Below, piece after piece: positions 62,601 to 64,000 of a DNA stretch of 64,000 nucleotides. The notes beneath the pieces are model-generated. The model searched no databases. It saw nothing but the letters and a program-made list of their open reading frames with translations, and was not told where the DNA came from. Position 1 is the first letter of the stretch; every line of letters starts with the position of its first letter. The position numbers and the translations under genes are program-made. Origin of the DNA: Lachnospiraceae bacterium (GTDB lineage Bacteria > Bacillota > Clostridia > Lachnospirales > Lachnospiraceae); NCBI GenBank assembly GCA_017411305.1, contig JAFQQI010000066.1:1-64000 (forward strand), given 5' to 3'.

Positions 62601-64000
62601 ATGGGTAAAGAACAGGAAAATATCATTATAAAAGGATTGAGACAAAACAATCTCAAAAATATTTCTTTGGAAATACCGAAGGAAAAAATTGTAGTCTTTA
62701 CCGGAGTGTCAGGCTCCGGTAAATCCAGTATCGTATTTGACACCATAGCTGCAGAAAGTCAAAGACAAATGAACGAAACTTATACTGCCTTTATGCGGGG
62801 CAGACTTCCCAAATATGAGAAACCAAAGGTGGATTTTATCGATAATCTTACTGCGCCGGTTATTATCGATCAAAGCAGATTAGGCGGAAATGCCCGTTCT
62901 ACCGTGGGAACTATCAGTGATTTATACTCGGCAATCAGGCTTTTATATTCACGTATCGGTAATCCCTATGTGGGAACTGCCTCTTATTTTTCCTTTAATA
63001 ATCCCAACGGAATGTGCATGAACTGCTTTGGTATCGGCAAGGTCATGACGGTTGATGCAGAACGCAAAATAGACCCGGAAAAAACTTGGAACGAAGGAAT
63101 GGCTGATTTACCTGCATTTCATGTGGAAAACTGGTATTGGAAGCAATATGCCGCATCCGGTTTGTTACCATTAGATAAAAAATATAAAGACTATACAAAG
63201 GAAGAACGCAACATCCTTCTCTACGGTGCAAAGGAAAAGGGCGGAAAGCCGCTTTCCAAAAAAGTGGAAGGCGTGGAAAATTACCTGACGCGCCTGCTTC
63301 TGCGCAAGGACAGCTCAGAAGTAAAAGAAGCTTCCCTGAAAAAACATATGGAGCTGGTATCTGAAGAAGTCTGTCCTTTTTGTCACGGTAAACGCCTAAA
63401 CAATACGGCTTTAAGCAGCAAAGTGGCAGGCTACAGTATTGATGAAATGTGTGAATTGGAATTTGTAAAACTTCGTGAGGTTTTACTGAGTATCACCGAT
63501 AAACGTGCCGAAACAATTGTAGAAGCCCTGGTGGCTTCTCTGACACGTATGATTGATATCGGTTTACCCTATCTTAGTATGAATCGCGAATCCTCTACCC
63601 TATCCGGCGGCGAAGCACAGCGCCTTAAGCTGGTCAGATATATGGGAAGTTCTCTTACCGGAATGACTTATATTTTTGATGAGCCCAGCACGGGAATGCA
63701 TCCCAGAGATGTTCATCGTATGACAAAGCTCCTAAAAAGTCTCCGGGACAAAGGAAATACCGTGCTTGTCGTAGAACATGATAAGGATATTATCGGTATT
63801 GCAGATGTTGTAATCGATGTAGGACCTCTTGCCGGAAAACAGGGCGGACAAATTTTGTTTCAGGGAAGCTATGAAGCCTTACTTACCTCCGGCACCAAGA
63901 CCGGTAATGCATTGCGTGAAGAAATTCCGGTAAAAATGAACCCTCGAAAAGCTACTGAATTTTTACCGGTACGAAATGCAAACCTACACAATTTAAAAAA
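62601..64000 (+). CDS. UvrA-like ABC ATPase (partial; runs off the window)
   Basis: The frame opens at an ATG preceded by GAGGATAA and stays open to the window end (466 codons seen). It has Walker A GVSGSGKSS, paired zinc cysteines (CMNCFG and CPFCHG), the ABC signature STLSGGEAQRLKL and Walker B MTYIFDEPSTGMHP, in the UvrA order. The stretch between Walker A and the signature is shorter than in true UvrA, and the UvrB-binding domain is not evident. UvrA paralogs of this shape are linked to drug self-resistance. Control by the adjacent MerR fits that role. Confidence 0.85.
   Translation, partial: MGKEQENIIIKGLRQNNLKNISLEIPKEKIVVFTGVSGSGKSSIVFDTIAAESQRQMNETYTAFMRGRLPKYEKPKVDFIDNLTAPVIIDQSRLGGNARSTVGTISDLYSAIRLLYSRIGNPYVGTASYFSFNNPNGMCMNCFGIGKVMTVDAERKIDPEKTWNEGMADLPAFHVENWYWKQYAASGLLPLDKKYKDYTKEERNILLYGAKEKGGKPLSKKVEGVENYLTRLLLRKDSSEVKEASLKKHMELVSEEVCPFCHGKRLNNTALSSKVAGYSIDEMCELEFVKLREVLLSITDKRAETIVEALVASLTRMIDIGLPYLSMNRESSTLSGGEAQRLKLVRYMGSSLTGMTYIFDEPSTGMHPRDVHRMTKLLKSLRDKGNTVLVVEHDKDIIGIADVVIDVGPLAGKQGGQILFQGSYEALLTSGTKTGNALREEIPVKMNPRKATEFLPVRNANLHNLK

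Overview
The window looks like a chromosomal segment of an anaerobic, spore-forming Clostridia species, most likely a Lachnospiraceae-type gut or rumen organism. The base composition is AT-rich. The block hup-rqcP-yabP-yabQ-divIC-spoIIE-tilS-hpt-ftsH has the same order as in Bacillus and clostridia. There are also a CotS-like kinase, a rubrerythrin behind a Fur/PerR regulator, an NADH-dependent butanol dehydrogenase type enzyme and two plant-glycan clusters. The genus is inferred from gene content only.

Layout. 1-1.4 kb: a nucleotidyltransferase and a small membrane protein. 1.45-4.73 kb: a compact 3.2-kb integrative element with three genes, inserted in the 3' end of tRNA-Leu(UAA) and bounded by about 65-bp direct repeats. 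4.7-5.0 kb: tRNA-Leu and tRNA-Tyr. 5.1-20.6 kb: a long minus-strand housekeeping and sporulation region with a GH13 glucosidase, ftsH, hpt, tilS, a spoIIE lacking its membrane half, divIC, yabQ, yabP, rqcP, hup, a PEGA lipoprotein, a cotS-like gene, cca, and proS under a T-box. 20.9-28.4 kb: an Rpn-family nuclease, an O-antigen-ligase-like protein, an MFS carrier, an AI-2E family protein, a pseudouridine synthase and lipoproteins. 28.4-39.2 kb: regulatory genes. These are an XRE regulator, a type I toxin-antitoxin locus too small for usual gene callers, an OmpR/HK pair, Fur-rubrerythrin, a hybrid kinase with an HD-GYP regulator, and a frameshifted hybrid kinase. 39.3-44.7 kb: butanol dehydrogenase, an unknown small protein, TspO, a GNAT, an RsiV-like lipoprotein and a PD-(D/E)XK protein with a repeat-rich upstream region. 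45.1-53.6 kb: a co-directional run from an HtrA-like pseudoprotease, yhaM and rlmD into a beta-glucuronidase, glucuronoyl-esterase-like, flavin-reductase and SGNH-esterase group. 53.7-57.8 kb: tRNA-Pro and small housekeeping genes. 57.9-61.6 kb: GH27, GH43 and an acyl esterase. 61.7-64 kb: a MerR regulator followed by a UvrA-like ABC protein that runs off the window.

How the genes fit together. The two glycan groups suggest intracellular trimming of decorated hemicellulose oligosaccharides (glucuronyl, acyl, arabinosyl/xylosyl and galactosyl groups); none of the enzymes has an obvious signal peptide and no sugar transporter sits beside them. The minus-strand core couples translation quality (rqcP, tilS, cca, proS) with division and sporulation (divIC, yabPQ, spoIIE). 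The spoIIE gene has a recognisable Spo0A-type promoter although the encoded protein has lost the usual membrane domain.

The least ordinary features are the minimal tRNA-Leu element with an uncharacterised zinc-ribbon/TPR cargo gene, the nuclease gene with an array of ACAGGATAA motifs, the type I toxin locus with pairing mRNA ends, the truncated spoIIE, and homopolymer tracts in a promoter (G7) and in a kinase (C8).
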